DNA of 17,892 nt from JBEDUK01 sp040414485 (lineage in GTDB: Bacteria; Actinomycetota; UBA4738): assembly GCA_040414485.1 (NCBI GenBank), contig JBEDUK010000115.1, forward strand, positions 1 to 17,892, written 5' to 3'. This document shows positions 6,856 to 14,035 of this stretch, in pieces (the first letter of the stretch is position 1; every line of letters starts with the position of its first letter). Both the position numbers and the translations under genes were made by a program. The notes under the pieces are model-generated. The model did no database searches, had not been told where the DNA came from, and saw nothing but the letters and a program-made list of their open reading frames with translations.

Positions 6856-7914
6856 ATGAAGACGGTCCACTCACCGCTCCATCGCCTTCACGCGCCGCCA
6901 GACGAAGTTGCGGCCGGCGTCCGGGTCCCGACGGTCGAGACGCCGGCCCGGGCCGAGTCGATCCTGGCGGCGCTCCAAGCCGACGGTGGGTTCGATCTCG
7001 TCGAACCCGCCGAGCACGGCGAGTTGCCCATCACCGCCGTGCACGACGCGGCGATGGTGCGGTTCCTCGAGGGCTTCTGGGACGAATGGCGGCGCGCCGG
7101 CCGCACGGAGGACGTGGCGTTCCCCGATTCGTTCCTCCATGTGCGGATCCGCGAGGGGATGGGGCCGGCCCCCGAGCCGGTGGATCCGCTCGGCCGCCTC
7201 GGCTACTGGTGCTTCGAGACCATGACCGGAGTGGTCGAGGGCACCTACACCGCGGCCCGATCCGCCGTCGACGTGGCGCTCACGGCGGCCGACCTGGTCC
7301 TGGGGGGCCAGCGGACGGCGTACGGGCTGTGCCGCCCACCCGGCCATCACTCGCCACGAGCCGGGTTCGGCGGCTACTGCTTCTTCAACAACGCGGCCAT
7401 CGCGGCGCAGTACCTGGTGGACACGACCCACGAGCCCGTCGCCGTCCTCGACGTGGACTACCACCACGGCAACGGGACCCAGCAGATCTTCTATGCGCGC
7501 GGGGACGTGCTCTACGTGTCGCTCCACGGCGATCCCGACCGTGCGTATCCGTTCTTCGCCGGCCATGCGGACGAGACCGGCGTCGGGGCCGGGGCGGGCG
7601 CGAACCTGAACATCCCCCTGCGCGCCGGCTGCGCGGACGAGGAGTACGTCGCCGCGATCGATCGAGCGCTGGACCGGATCGCGGCCTTCGGCGGATCGAC
7701 GCTGGTCGTGTCCCTGGGGCTGGACACCTACCGCGAAGACCCCATCTGCGACTTCGCACTGACAAGGGCGGCCTTTGAGGAGATCGGCCGGTTGGTTGCC
7801 GGAAGCGGCCGCCGCCTGGTCATCCTGCAGGAGGGCGGCTACTTCGTTCCCAAGCTCGGCGAGAACGTCGTGACGTGGCTGAAGGGCGTGGCCGATCGGC
7901 TCGCGCTCGGGTGA
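6856..7914 (+). CDS. Acetylpolyamine amidohydrolase / class II HDAC-like deacetylase
   Basis: A 352-residue zinc deacetylase of the arginase/HDAC fold, expected to remove acetyl groups from acetylated polyamines or similar small amines in the cytoplasm. The catalytic His pair is His164-His165 in RPPGHHSPRAGFGGYCFFNN. The zinc ligands are Asp201 and His203 in LDVDYHHGNGT and Asp290 in GLDTYREDP. The transition-state Tyr329 lies in LQEGGYF. As I recall the Mycoplana ramosa enzyme (158/159, 195, 197, 284, 323), every position is shifted by exactly six, so this is likely a true acetylpolyamine-type member. The ATG at 6856 is preferred over GTG 6841 because GGTGGAG precedes it by 9 nt and MKTVHSP is the usual N-terminus. 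It follows the strong hairpin, so it is probably independently transcribed. Confidence 0.93.
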   Translation: MKTVHSPLHRLHAPPDEVAAGVRVPTVETPARAESILAALQADGGFDLVEPAEHGELPITAVHDAAMVRFLEGFWDEWRRAGRTEDVAFPDSFLHVRIREGMGPAPEPVDPLGRLGYWCFETMTGVVEGTYTAARSAVDVALTAADLVLGGQRTAYGLCRPPGHHSPRAGFGGYCFFNNAAIAAQYLVDTTHEPVAVLDVDYHHGNGTQQIFYARGDVLYVSLHGDPDRAYPFFAGHADETGVGAGAGANLNIPLRAGCADEEYVAAIDRALDRIAAFGGSTLVVSLGLDTYREDPICDFALTRAAFEEIGRLVAGSGRRLVILQEGGYFVPKLGENVVTWLKGVADRLALG

Positions 7915-7930
7915 ACCGCGCTCTTGACAT

Positions 7931-7953
7931 GTGACGGGCGTCACGACGTGACG
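7931..7953 (+). promoter_or_regulatory. Operator-like array of three GTGACG half-sites
   Basis: GTGACG (7931-7936), its exact complement CGTCAC (7939-7944) and GTGACG again (7948-7953) alternate with gaps of 2 and 3 bp, making two overlapping palindromes in the 86-bp gap before the methionine/folate gene. TTGACA (7924-7929) abuts the array but has no -10 box at the right distance. GACGAT (7989-7994), 6 nt before the ATG, could be the -10 element. A regulator of methionine or SAM metabolism is a reasonable but unproven guess. Confidence 0.5.
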
Positions 7954-8000
7954 AGCGCCTCCCCGCGGCGGCCCTCTTCAATGTCTGCGACGATAGCCCG

Positions 8001-9860
8001 ATGGATCGGGCAGCGTTCGCCGACCTGGTCGCCCGAGGGCCGCTCCTCACGGACGGCGGCATGGGCACCTCGCTCGTGGCCGCCGGGACGCCGCCCGACG
8101 CGTGCTTCGAACTCCTGAACGCCGCGGCGCCGGAGGCGGTGGACGCGGTCCACAGGGGCTTCGTCGCGGCCGGCGCCCGCGTGATCCTGACCAACACCTT
8201 CGGGGCGAGCCGCTTCGGACTGATGCGGTTCGGCCTGGCCGATCGGGTCGCCGACCTCAACCGGCGCGCGGTGACGATCGCCCGCCGGTCGCGGGCGATC
8301 GTGGCGGGGTCCATGGGGCCGCTGCGCGTCCGGCTGGCGCCGTTCGGCCGCGTCCGGGCCGAGGAGGCGCTGGACGCCTACGCCGAACAGGCGCTGGTGC
8401 TGGCCGAGGCCGGCGTCGACCTGTTCGCCGTCGAGACCCAGACCGACCTGGCGGAGGTCGAGCAGGCGGTCGCCGCCGTTCGCAAGGTGGCGCCGGACCT
8501 TCCGCTGGTGGTCACGCTGACGTTCACGCTGGACGATCGGACGATCTCGGACGCCACGCCCGAGTCGGCGGCCGAACGGCTCGCGGCGCTCGGTCCCGAC
8601 GCGATCGGGGTGAACTGCGGGCAGGGACCCGCGCAGGCGGTACGCGCCGTCCGCGCCATGCGTGAGCGGGGCGCCGGCATCCCCCTGGTGGCCCGGCCCA
8701 ACGCCGGCGGCCCGCTGCAGATCGGCGGACGCTTCCTCTACCCGGCCACGCCCGAGTACATGGCCGAGAACGCGGCGGTCCTGCTCGACGAGGGCGTCGG
8801 CATCATCGGTGGATGCTGCGGCACAGGCCCGTCGCATACGCGCGCGCTGGCTGCCGTCATCGCGCGGCCGCGGCACGCGGCCGCCCGGGTCACGGAGTTC
8901 CCGCCGCGCGAGGCCACCGAACCCGAAGAGGGCCCGGACGAGCCGACGGACCTCGGCGCGAAGCTGTCCGTGGGCCGCTTCGTCGTCGCCGCGGAGATGG
9001 ATCCGCCGCGCGGCTTCTCGGTCGCCGGGATGATCGCCGGGGCCGAGACCCTCGCGGAGTCGGGCGCCGACGTGATCGACGTCGCCGACAGCCCGATGGC
9101 CCGCATGCGGATGAGCCCGTGGGCCGCGTGCCGGCTGATCCAGGAGCGCGTGGGGATCGAGACCGTGCTGCACTTCCCGACGCGGGGGCGCAATCTGCTG
9201 CGGCTCCAGGGCGATCTGCTCGCCGTCCACGCGCTGGGCATCCGCAACGTGTTCGTCTGCCTCGGCGACCCCGTCGCGATCGGGGACTACCCGAAGGGGA
9301 CCGACAACGTCGACGTGACCGCCACGGGCCTGCTCGCCCTGATCACGGGCTCGTTCAACGAGGGGCGCGACCGGGCCGGCGCATCGATCGGCGAGCCCAC
9401 GTCGTTCCTGGCCGGCTGCGCGGTCAACCCCTCGGCGCCGGACCCCGTCCGTGAGGCCGCGCTCCTGCGGCGGAAGATCAAGGCCGGCGCGGCGTTCGCG
9501 CTGTCGCAGCCGGTGTTCGAGCCGGCCGTCCTCGAGGGGTTCCGGGCCGGATACGAGGAGCGCTTCGGCCCGCTCGCGCTTCCGATCCTGGCCGGCGTGC
9601 TTCCGCTCACCAGTGCCAGGCACGCCGAGTTCCTGCACAACGAGGTGCCGGGAGTCGTCGTCCCGGACGCCGTGCGGGACCGGATGCGACGCGCCGGCGA
9701 CCGCGAGTCGCAGGAGGGTCTGCGCCTGGCGGTGGAGCTGGTCGGCGCGCTTCGCGCCGCGGGCACGGCCGCGGGCGCCTACGTGATGCCGCAGTTCGGG
9801 CGGTTCGACGTTGCCGCCGAGGTGGTCGAAGCGGCCGCGCGGGAACCGGCTGATCCGTGA
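8001..9860 (+). CDS. Bifunctional homocysteine S-methyltransferase / methylenetetrahydrofolate reductase
   Basis: A 619-residue fusion that joins two steps of methionine synthesis, like Bacillus YitJ. Residues 1-about 290 are the homocysteine methyltransferase barrel: LTDGGMGTSL at the N-terminus, and zinc/homocysteine ligands Cys206 (GVNCGQGP) and Cys272-Cys273 (GGCCGTGPSHT). An acidic, Pro-rich linker spans about 290-325. Residues about 326-610 are the MetF-type FAD barrel starting VGRFVVAAEMDPPRG with the catalytic-type Glu332, followed by VFVCLGDP and the FALSQPVFEP strand. Neither a cobalamin-binding nor a reactivation domain is present, so the methyl donor of the first half is uncertain. 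The ATG at 8001 is the first residue of the conserved domain and has no ribosome site. An operator-like array lies about 50 bp upstream. Confidence 0.94.
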   Translation: MDRAAFADLVARGPLLTDGGMGTSLVAAGTPPDACFELLNAAAPEAVDAVHRGFVAAGARVILTNTFGASRFGLMRFGLADRVADLNRRAVTIARRSRAIVAGSMGPLRVRLAPFGRVRAEEALDAYAEQALVLAEAGVDLFAVETQTDLAEVEQAVAAVRKVAPDLPLVVTLTFTLDDRTISDATPESAAERLAALGPDAIGVNCGQGPAQAVRAVRAMRERGAGIPLVARPNAGGPLQIGGRFLYPATPEYMAENAAVLLDEGVGIIGGCCGTGPSHTRALAAVIARPRHAAARVTEFPPREATEPEEGPDEPTDLGAKLSVGRFVVAAEMDPPRGFSVAGMIAGAETLAESGADVIDVADSPMARMRMSPWAACRLIQERVGIETVLHFPTRGRNLLRLQGDLLAVHALGIRNVFVCLGDPVAIGDYPKGTDNVDVTATGLLALITGSFNEGRDRAGASIGEPTSFLAGCAVNPSAPDPVREAALLRRKIKAGAAFALSQPVFEPAVLEGFRAGYEERFGPLALPILAGVLPLTSARHAEFLHNEVPGVVVPDAVRDRMRRAGDRESQEGLRLAVELVGALRAAGTAAGAYVMPQFGRFDVAAEVVEAAAREPADP

Positions 9861-9903
9861 CGCCGACGATGCCCGTCGGCCGGGTGTGGGAAGCTACTGC
9901 GCC

Positions 9904-10674
9904 ATGAGCGACCCAGCCGCCTCCGACGCGCGCCCCGGATCCGGGGCCGGCGCGGGAACCGAACCCAGGGGCCTTCGCGATCTCCTTCGGATCCAGGAGA
10001 CCGACCTGGCGCTCGATCGCCTGAACGCCCGCCGCGCCGTGCTGGAGGGTGGCAGCGAGGTCGCCGCCGCCAGGGCCGACGCGGCCGCCGCGGTTGCGGC
10101 GCTGGGTCAGCTTCGGCTCTCCCTGGACGACATCGCCCGGGAGCAGGCGCGCCTGGAGCACGACATCGACTCGATGGGGCAGAAGCGGCGCGACGAGGAG
10201 AAGCGGCTCTACGACGGCTCGGTGGCGAACGCGCGTGAGCTGCAGTCCATCCGCGCGGAGGTGGAGAACATCGCGAACCGCACGAGCCGGACCGAGGACC
10301 GGCTGCTCGAGGTCATGGAGGACCGCGAGCGGGTCGAGGCGGAGGTCTCGGAGGCGGCCGACGGGGCGACTGCCGCGCGCCAGGCGCTCGACACGCTCAC
10401 CGCCGGCTCGGCCGAGGAGTTCGGCGAGGTCGAAGCCGCCATCGAGGCCCAGCGGAAGCTTCGGGACGCCAACGTTCCCGCGATCGATCCGGACCTCCTC
10501 GAGCTGTACGAGGACCTGCGCCGGCAGAAGAAGGGCGTGGGCGTCGCAGAACTGAAGGACGGCGTGTGCCAGGGGTGCCACCAGAAGCTCTCGCCGATGG
10601 AGCTGGACCGCCTGAAGCGCGCGACCGGCGTTCGGAGGTGCGAATACTGCCGGCGGATCCTGGTCTTCGGCTGA
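9904..10674 (+). CDS. Coiled-coil protein with C-terminal C4 zinc ribbon (zf-RING_7 family)
   Basis: A 256-residue cytoplasmic protein. After a flexible Ala/Gly/Pro-rich N-terminus, residues about 25-190 form long amphipathic helices rich in Ala, Glu, Arg and Leu, read as an antiparallel coiled coil. The C-terminus is a zinc ribbon: VCQGCHQKLSPMELDRLK and then RRCEYCRRILVFG, four cysteines in two CxxC pairs. This is the pattern of the zf-RING_7 family (Mycobacterium Rv2229c type), which is usually encoded next to RNase HI in actinobacteria. That is also the case here: its last codons overlap the RNase H frame. Its molecular function is not established; nucleic-acid or ribosome binding is suspected for relatives. 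ATG 9904 fits the start of the flexible tail; no ribosome site is evident. Confidence 0.88.
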   Translation: MSDPAASDARPGSGAGAGTEPRGLRDLLRIQETDLALDRLNARRAVLEGGSEVAAARADAAAAVAALGQLRLSLDDIAREQARLEHDIDSMGQKRRDEEKRLYDGSVANARELQSIRAEVENIANRTSRTEDRLLEVMEDRERVEAEVSEAADGATAARQALDTLTAGSAEEFGEVEAAIEAQRKLRDANVPAIDPDLLELYEDLRRQKKGVGVAELKDGVCQGCHQKLSPMELDRLKRATGVRRCEYCRRILVFG

Positions 10675-11135
10675 CCGTCTACTGCGACGGGGCCGCGCGC
10701 GGCAATCCCGGGCCGGCGGGGATCGGCGCGGCGGTGTTCGCGCCGGACGGGGCGCTGCTGGCGGAGGTCGCGGAGGGGCTCGGCGTGGCGACGAACAACG
10801 TCGCCGAGTACCGTGCGGCGATCGCCGGCCTGCGGAGCGCTCTGAAGCTCGGCGCGCGCGAGGTCCTGGTTCGGGCAGACAGCAAACTGCTCGTCGAGCA
10901 GCTGTCCGGGCGGTGGCGCGTGAAGAACCCGACGCTGATCCGGCTGCACGAGGAGGCGCGGGCATTGATCCGCGAGTTCGATCGGGTGCGGTTCGAGCAC
11001 GTGCCCCGCGCGAAGAACAGGGTCGCGGACAAGCTGGCGAACCGCGGCGTCGACGAGTGGCTCGCGGGTCCCGGCCGTGGGTACGCCGCCGCGGCGCCTC
11101 CCGCGAACCTGTTCGACGACAACTCGCGGCGATAG
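10638..11135 (+). CDS. Ribonuclease HI family protein
   Basis: Cleaves the RNA strand of RNA-DNA hybrids, removing R-loops and primers. All four acidic active-site residues of RNase HI are seen in order: Asp in LTVYCDGAARGNPGP, Glu in NNVAEYRA, Asp in VRADSKLLVEQL, and Asp in KNRVADKLANRG. The protein is one RNase H domain plus a short disordered tail; the acid-phosphatase domain fused to it in many actinobacteria is absent. The start is unusual. The conserved first strand begins at 10671, where CTG overlaps the upstream TGA stop (CTGA). The nearest standard start is GTG 10638, adding 11 residues and a 37-nt overlap; GTG 10566 is longer still. I give 10638. Translation is clearly coupled to the zinc-ribbon gene. 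Confidence 0.88.
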   Translation: MRILPADPGLRLTVYCDGAARGNPGPAGIGAAVFAPDGALLAEVAEGLGVATNNVAEYRAAIAGLRSALKLGAREVLVRADSKLLVEQLSGRWRVKNPTLIRLHEEARALIREFDRVRFEHVPRAKNRVADKLANRGVDEWLAGPGRGYAAAAPPANLFDDNSRR

Positions 11136-11187
11136 GCTGGCTCGGAACGCCGGCTCCGGGCTCCCCGGCCACGAAAGGAGAACCGCG

Positions 11188-11613
11188 ATGGCAACCGCGC
11201 TGAATCCCTATCTGAGCTTCCGCGGAAACGCCCGCGAGGCGATGGATTTCTACAAGGACGTGTTCGGCGGGACCCTGACCACGGCGACCTTCGCGGACTT
11301 CCATGCGTCGTCCGATCCGAGCGAGGACAACCTGATCATGCACGGCGACCTGGAGGGACCGGACGGGATGCGCCTGATGGGCGCCGACGTGCCGAACAGG
11401 ATGGACTACCAGCCGGGCACGAACGCGTTCTCGGTCTCCCTGAGCGGCGGACCGGAATCCGATGCGGCCCTTCGCGGGTACTTCGAGAAGCTCTCCGACG
11501 GCGGAACCGTCACCATGCCGCTCGAGGTCGCCCCGTGGGGCGACGCGTTCGGCATGTGCACCGACCGGTTCGGCGTGTCGTGGCTTGTGAACATCGCCTC
11601 CCCCAAGGAGTGA
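11188..11613 (+). CDS. PhnB-like VOC superfamily protein
   Basis: A 141-residue protein of the PhnB/YjdN branch of the glyoxalase fold. Seen: LNPYLSFRGNAREAMDFYKDVFGG, the typical PhnB N-terminus, and the C-terminal WGDAFGMCTDRFGVSWLVN. In this branch the metal-binding His and Glu positions are often lost and the members have no agreed activity; despite the name they are not shown to act on phosphonates. The ATG at 11188 has a good ribosome site, AAAGGAG at 11174-11180, so the start is well supported. The gene sits between RNase HI and rnpB, a place where no VOC gene is expected, and its stop is only about 27 bp before the rnpB -10 box. Confidence 0.9.
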   Translation: MATALNPYLSFRGNAREAMDFYKDVFGGTLTTATFADFHASSDPSEDNLIMHGDLEGPDGMRLMGADVPNRMDYQPGTNAFSVSLSGGPESDAALRGYFEKLSDGGTVTMPLEVAPWGDAFGMCTDRFGVSWLVNIASPKE

Positions 11614-11640
11614 CGCGGCGCCGCGGGCCGGGCTCGTTCC

Positions 11641-11646
11641 TATACT
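11641..11646 (+). promoter_or_regulatory. -10 box of rnpB (TATACT)
   Basis: TATACT, close to the TATAAT consensus and rare in this G/C-rich sequence, lies 7 bp before the 5' strand of the RNase P RNA P1 helix at 11654. That is the right place for a -10 element. A -35 box is not convincing. Confidence 0.65.
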
Positions 11647-11653
11647 CGTTCGA

Positions 11654-12030
11654 GAGGAGCCGGCCGGGCGGCCGCGGCCCGTCGCCTCGCGGCGGCGGGT
11701 CGAGGAAAGTCCGGACTCCACAGGGCAGGGTGCTGGGTAACGCCCAGGCGGGGTGACCCGCGGAGGAGCGCCACAGAAACACACCGCCACGGGGTCCGCT
11801 CGCGGACACCGCGGTAAGGGTGAAAAGGTGAGGTAAGAGCTCACCAGCGCACGGGTGACCGTGCGGCTCGGCATGCCCCACCCGGAGCAAGGCCAAGCAG
11901 GGAGCGGGCGGCCCGTCCGATGCTCCCGGGTCGGCTGCACGAGGGCCGCGGCGACGCGGCTCCCAGAGAGATGGTCGCCCACCGCGCCGCGAGGCGCGGG
12001 GACAGAATCCGGCTTACAGGCCGGCTCCTC
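11654..12030 (+). ncRNA. rnpB: RNase P RNA, bacterial class A
   Basis: Catalytic RNA that removes tRNA 5' leaders. The universal 5' segment GAGGAAAGTCCGGACTCCAC (starting at 11701) and GGGCAGGGTGCTGGGTAACG are present, as is the 3' segment GACAGAATCCGGCTTACAGG (12001-12020). The middle block with AAGGGTGAAAAGGTGAGGTA matches the J/P11-P12 region. The P1 helix is a perfect 12-bp pair between 11654-11665 and 12019-12030, which fixes the ends to within a few bases. The length of about 377 nt and the general order fit the ancestral (A) class. Reading frames crossing it are chance. It fills the only non-coding stretch longer than 300 bp in the window. Confidence 0.96.
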
Positions 12031-12041
12031 GCTTCCTCTAG

Positions 12042-12047
12042 TACGGT
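12042..12047 (+). promoter_or_regulatory. -10-like hexamer TACGGT before the DUF885 gene
   Basis: TACGGT (TANNNT) ends 8 nt before the ATG at 12056, and no purine-rich ribosome site lies between (TGGCCCCC). This fits a leaderless start. The site is just downstream of the rnpB 3' end. Confidence 0.35.
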
Positions 12048-12055
12048 TGGCCCCC

Positions 12056-13714
12056 ATGGACGACGGCAGAGGCCACGGCGCGGACCAACGGTTCGAACGG
12101 CTCGCCGAAGCGGCGATCGACGACCTCCTCGAACGGCATCCGGAGGTGGCCACGGCCCTGGGCGATCATCGGTTCGACGACCGGCTCTCGGATCCCTCGA
12201 AAGGGGCGCTCGACGACGAACGACGGGCCGTATCGGGCTTCCTGAACGGGCTCGAGGAGATCGACGGCGAGGGCCTGAGCGGCCCGAACCGGATCGACGC
12301 GCAGATCCTCAGGTCGCGCCTGGAGGAGCGCCGATTCGAGCTCGACCAGCTGCGCGAGCAGGAATGGAACCCGCTGCTCGGCAACCCCGCCGACGCGCTG
12401 TACCCGCTGCTTGCCCGCGCGTTCGCGCCGGCCGGGGACCGGCTGCGATCGGTGGCCGAACGCCTCGCGGCCGTTCCGTCATATCTGGTCGCCCTGCGTG
12501 GCGGCCTGGGGGACATGCCGCTCATCCAGGTCCAGACGGCGGCGGCGCAGTACGGCGGCACGATCGCGCTGGTGATCGACGAGGTCGACCATGCCCTGGA
12601 CGAGGCGCCGGCGCTCCGGTCGGAGATCGACGCGGTCCGCCCGGCAGCGCTCGACGCGCTCGAGGAGCACCGCCGCTGGCTGAATGAGCGGCAGGCCGAC
12701 GCGACGCGCGACGCTCGAATCGGAGCGGACCTGTTCGGGCCGAAACTCGCTCACGCGCTGGATGCCGGGACCGACGCCGACGCGATCCTCGCGAGGGCGG
12801 AGCGGGACCTGGCGGAGGTCGAGTCGGCTCTCGCCGACGTCGCCGCGCGCATCTCCGGCGAGCCGGCAGGCACGCCGGGGCTGGTTCGGCGCGTCCTGGA
12901 TCGCCTGGCGGAGGAGCATCCGGACGACGACACGATCGTGGATCTCGCCAAACAGGCCTTCGAGGAAACGCGTTCGTTCACCGAATCCGAACAGATCGTC
13001 ACGCTGCTTGACGATCCCACGGAGATCATCGTGATGCCCGAGTTCCACCGCGGCGTGGCCGTCGCGTACTGCGACCCGCCCGGCCCGCTGGAGACGGCCA
13101 CGCTGCCGACGTTCTTCGCCATCTCGCCCACCCCGGAGGACTGGGGCGCCGAGCGCGTCGAGTCGTTCTACCGCGAGTACAACGCGCACATGATCCACGA
13201 CCTGACGATCCACGAGGGCATCCCCGGACACATGCTCCAGCTCGCCCACTGGCGGCGCTTCCGAGCCCCGACCCGGGTCCGCAGCGCCCTCTGGAGCGGT
13301 CCGTTCGTCGAGGGCTGGGCCGTCTACACCGAGCGCGTCATGGCCGACCACGGCTACCGCGGCGACGCGCTGCGCATGCAGCAGCTGAAGATGCAGCTGC
13401 GCATGATCATCAACGCCATCCTCGACGCCCGCGTGCACGCGCACGGGATGACCGAGGAGGAGGGTATGCGCCTGATGGTCGAACGCGGCCACCAGGAGGA
13501 CGGCGAGGCGGTGGGGAAGTGGCGCCGGGCGCTGCTCACCTCCAGTCAGCTCTCCACCTACTACGTGGGATACGTCGAGGTCAGTGACGTGTCACGCGAT
13601 CTCGCGGCGGCCCGTCCCGGGCTGACGGAGCGGGAGCGCCACGACTTGATCCTGTCCGAGGGCTGTCCGCCGCCGCGGCACCTTCGAACCGCGCTGGGCC
13701 TCGGCGCGGCGTGA
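12056..13714 (+). CDS. DUF885 family protein, putative metallopeptidase
   Basis: A 552-residue protein without a signal peptide, so cytoplasmic here, although many relatives are secreted lipoproteins. The family hallmark HEGIPGH (residues 386-392) in LTIHEGIPGHMLQLAHWR is a zinc-metallopeptidase-like HExxxxH variant, and Glu419 in VEGWAVYTERV is the likely third ligand. The remainder is helical with many Glu/Asp/Arg residues, ending YYVGYVEVSDVSRDLAAARPGL, also typical of DUF885. Catalytic activity is inferred from the motif; substrates are not known. ATG 12056 is chosen because the open frame further upstream runs through rnpB and cannot be coding. No ribosome site precedes it. It stands between rnpB and the cytochrome operon without evident functional link to either. 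Confidence 0.9.
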   Translation: MDDGRGHGADQRFERLAEAAIDDLLERHPEVATALGDHRFDDRLSDPSKGALDDERRAVSGFLNGLEEIDGEGLSGPNRIDAQILRSRLEERRFELDQLREQEWNPLLGNPADALYPLLARAFAPAGDRLRSVAERLAAVPSYLVALRGGLGDMPLIQVQTAAAQYGGTIALVIDEVDHALDEAPALRSEIDAVRPAALDALEEHRRWLNERQADATRDARIGADLFGPKLAHALDAGTDADAILARAERDLAEVESALADVAARISGEPAGTPGLVRRVLDRLAEEHPDDDTIVDLAKQAFEETRSFTESEQIVTLLDDPTEIIVMPEFHRGVAVAYCDPPGPLETATLPTFFAISPTPEDWGAERVESFYREYNAHMIHDLTIHEGIPGHMLQLAHWRRFRAPTRVRSALWSGPFVEGWAVYTERVMADHGYRGDALRMQQLKMQLRMIINAILDARVHAHGMTEEEGMRLMVERGHQEDGEAVGKWRRALLTSSQLSTYYVGYVEVSDVSRDLAAARPGLTERERHDLILSEGCPPPRHLRTALGLGAA

Positions 13715-13759
13715 TCACCTAACCGCCGGTCGATCCTCCTCCCGATTTCCAACGACTTT

Positions 13760-13780
13760 CGGCCCGTCCGGAGCGGGCCG
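13760..13780 (+). terminator. Hairpin after the DUF885 gene
   Basis: CGGCCCG (13760-13766) pairs with CGGGCCG (13774-13780) across a 7-nt loop, 46 bp after the stop codon. Only TT follows, so it is a weak terminator candidate. Confidence 0.45.
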
Positions 13781-13846
13781 TTCGGCGGCTGCCCGATCCT
13801 TCGCGACCGGCGAACCTCCATGCCGACACCGATCGAAGGAGGCGCG

Positions 13847-14035
13847 ATGGGCTCCCTGTTCGCACTGATCCGGAGCGGCATCCTGGGCGCGGCGGTGAAC
13901 CTCGACCATCCGACCACGTACTTCCACTGGGGCTGGTTCTCGATCTCGGTGGCGAACCTCGTGGTGATCCTGGTGATGATCGTGGTGTTCCTGCTCGCGC
14001 TCTTCGTGCCGTTCCCGAAGGGGAGGCAGTCATGA
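13847..14035 (+). CDS. 62-aa single-span membrane protein, first gene of the cytochrome b operon
   Basis: A short amphipathic N-terminus (MGSLFALIRSGILGAAVNL) precedes a conserved-looking stretch, DHPTTYFHWGWFSISVANL, and one long membrane span of about 22 residues (VVILVMIVVFLLALFVPF), ending in a basic tail (PKGRQS). I do not recognise a named family. It resembles small accessory subunits of respiratory membrane complexes. ATG 13847 has an excellent ribosome site, AAGGAGG at 13836-13842, which decides against the in-frame ATG at 13820. Its stop overlaps the next start as ATGA (14032-14035), so expression is coupled to the cytochrome b gene and a structural role in the same complex is likely. 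The two His residues near the outer face are worth noting as possible ligands. Confidence 0.82.
   Translation: MGSLFALIRSGILGAAVNLDHPTTYFHWGWFSISVANLVVILVMIVVFLLALFVPFPKGRQS

Noticed and set aside
7924..7929. TTGACA as -35 box of the methionine/folate gene
   Set aside because: A perfect -35 hexamer, but no -10-like sequence at 15-19 bp; kept only as context for the half-site array.
7941..9638. 565-codon minus-strand frame opposite the methionine/folate fusion gene
   Set aside because: Composition is that of an antisense shadow; the plus strand carries all conserved motifs.
11855..12055. Upstream extension of the DUF885 protein
   Set aside because: It would be translated from rnpB sequence; the family domain starts after ATG 12056.
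9607..12153. 848-codon open frame on the minus strand
   Set aside because: It runs antisense through five well-supported features including rnpB, has Arg/Pro/Ser-rich low-complexity translation and no recognisable domain. Long antisense frames are expected at this GC content.
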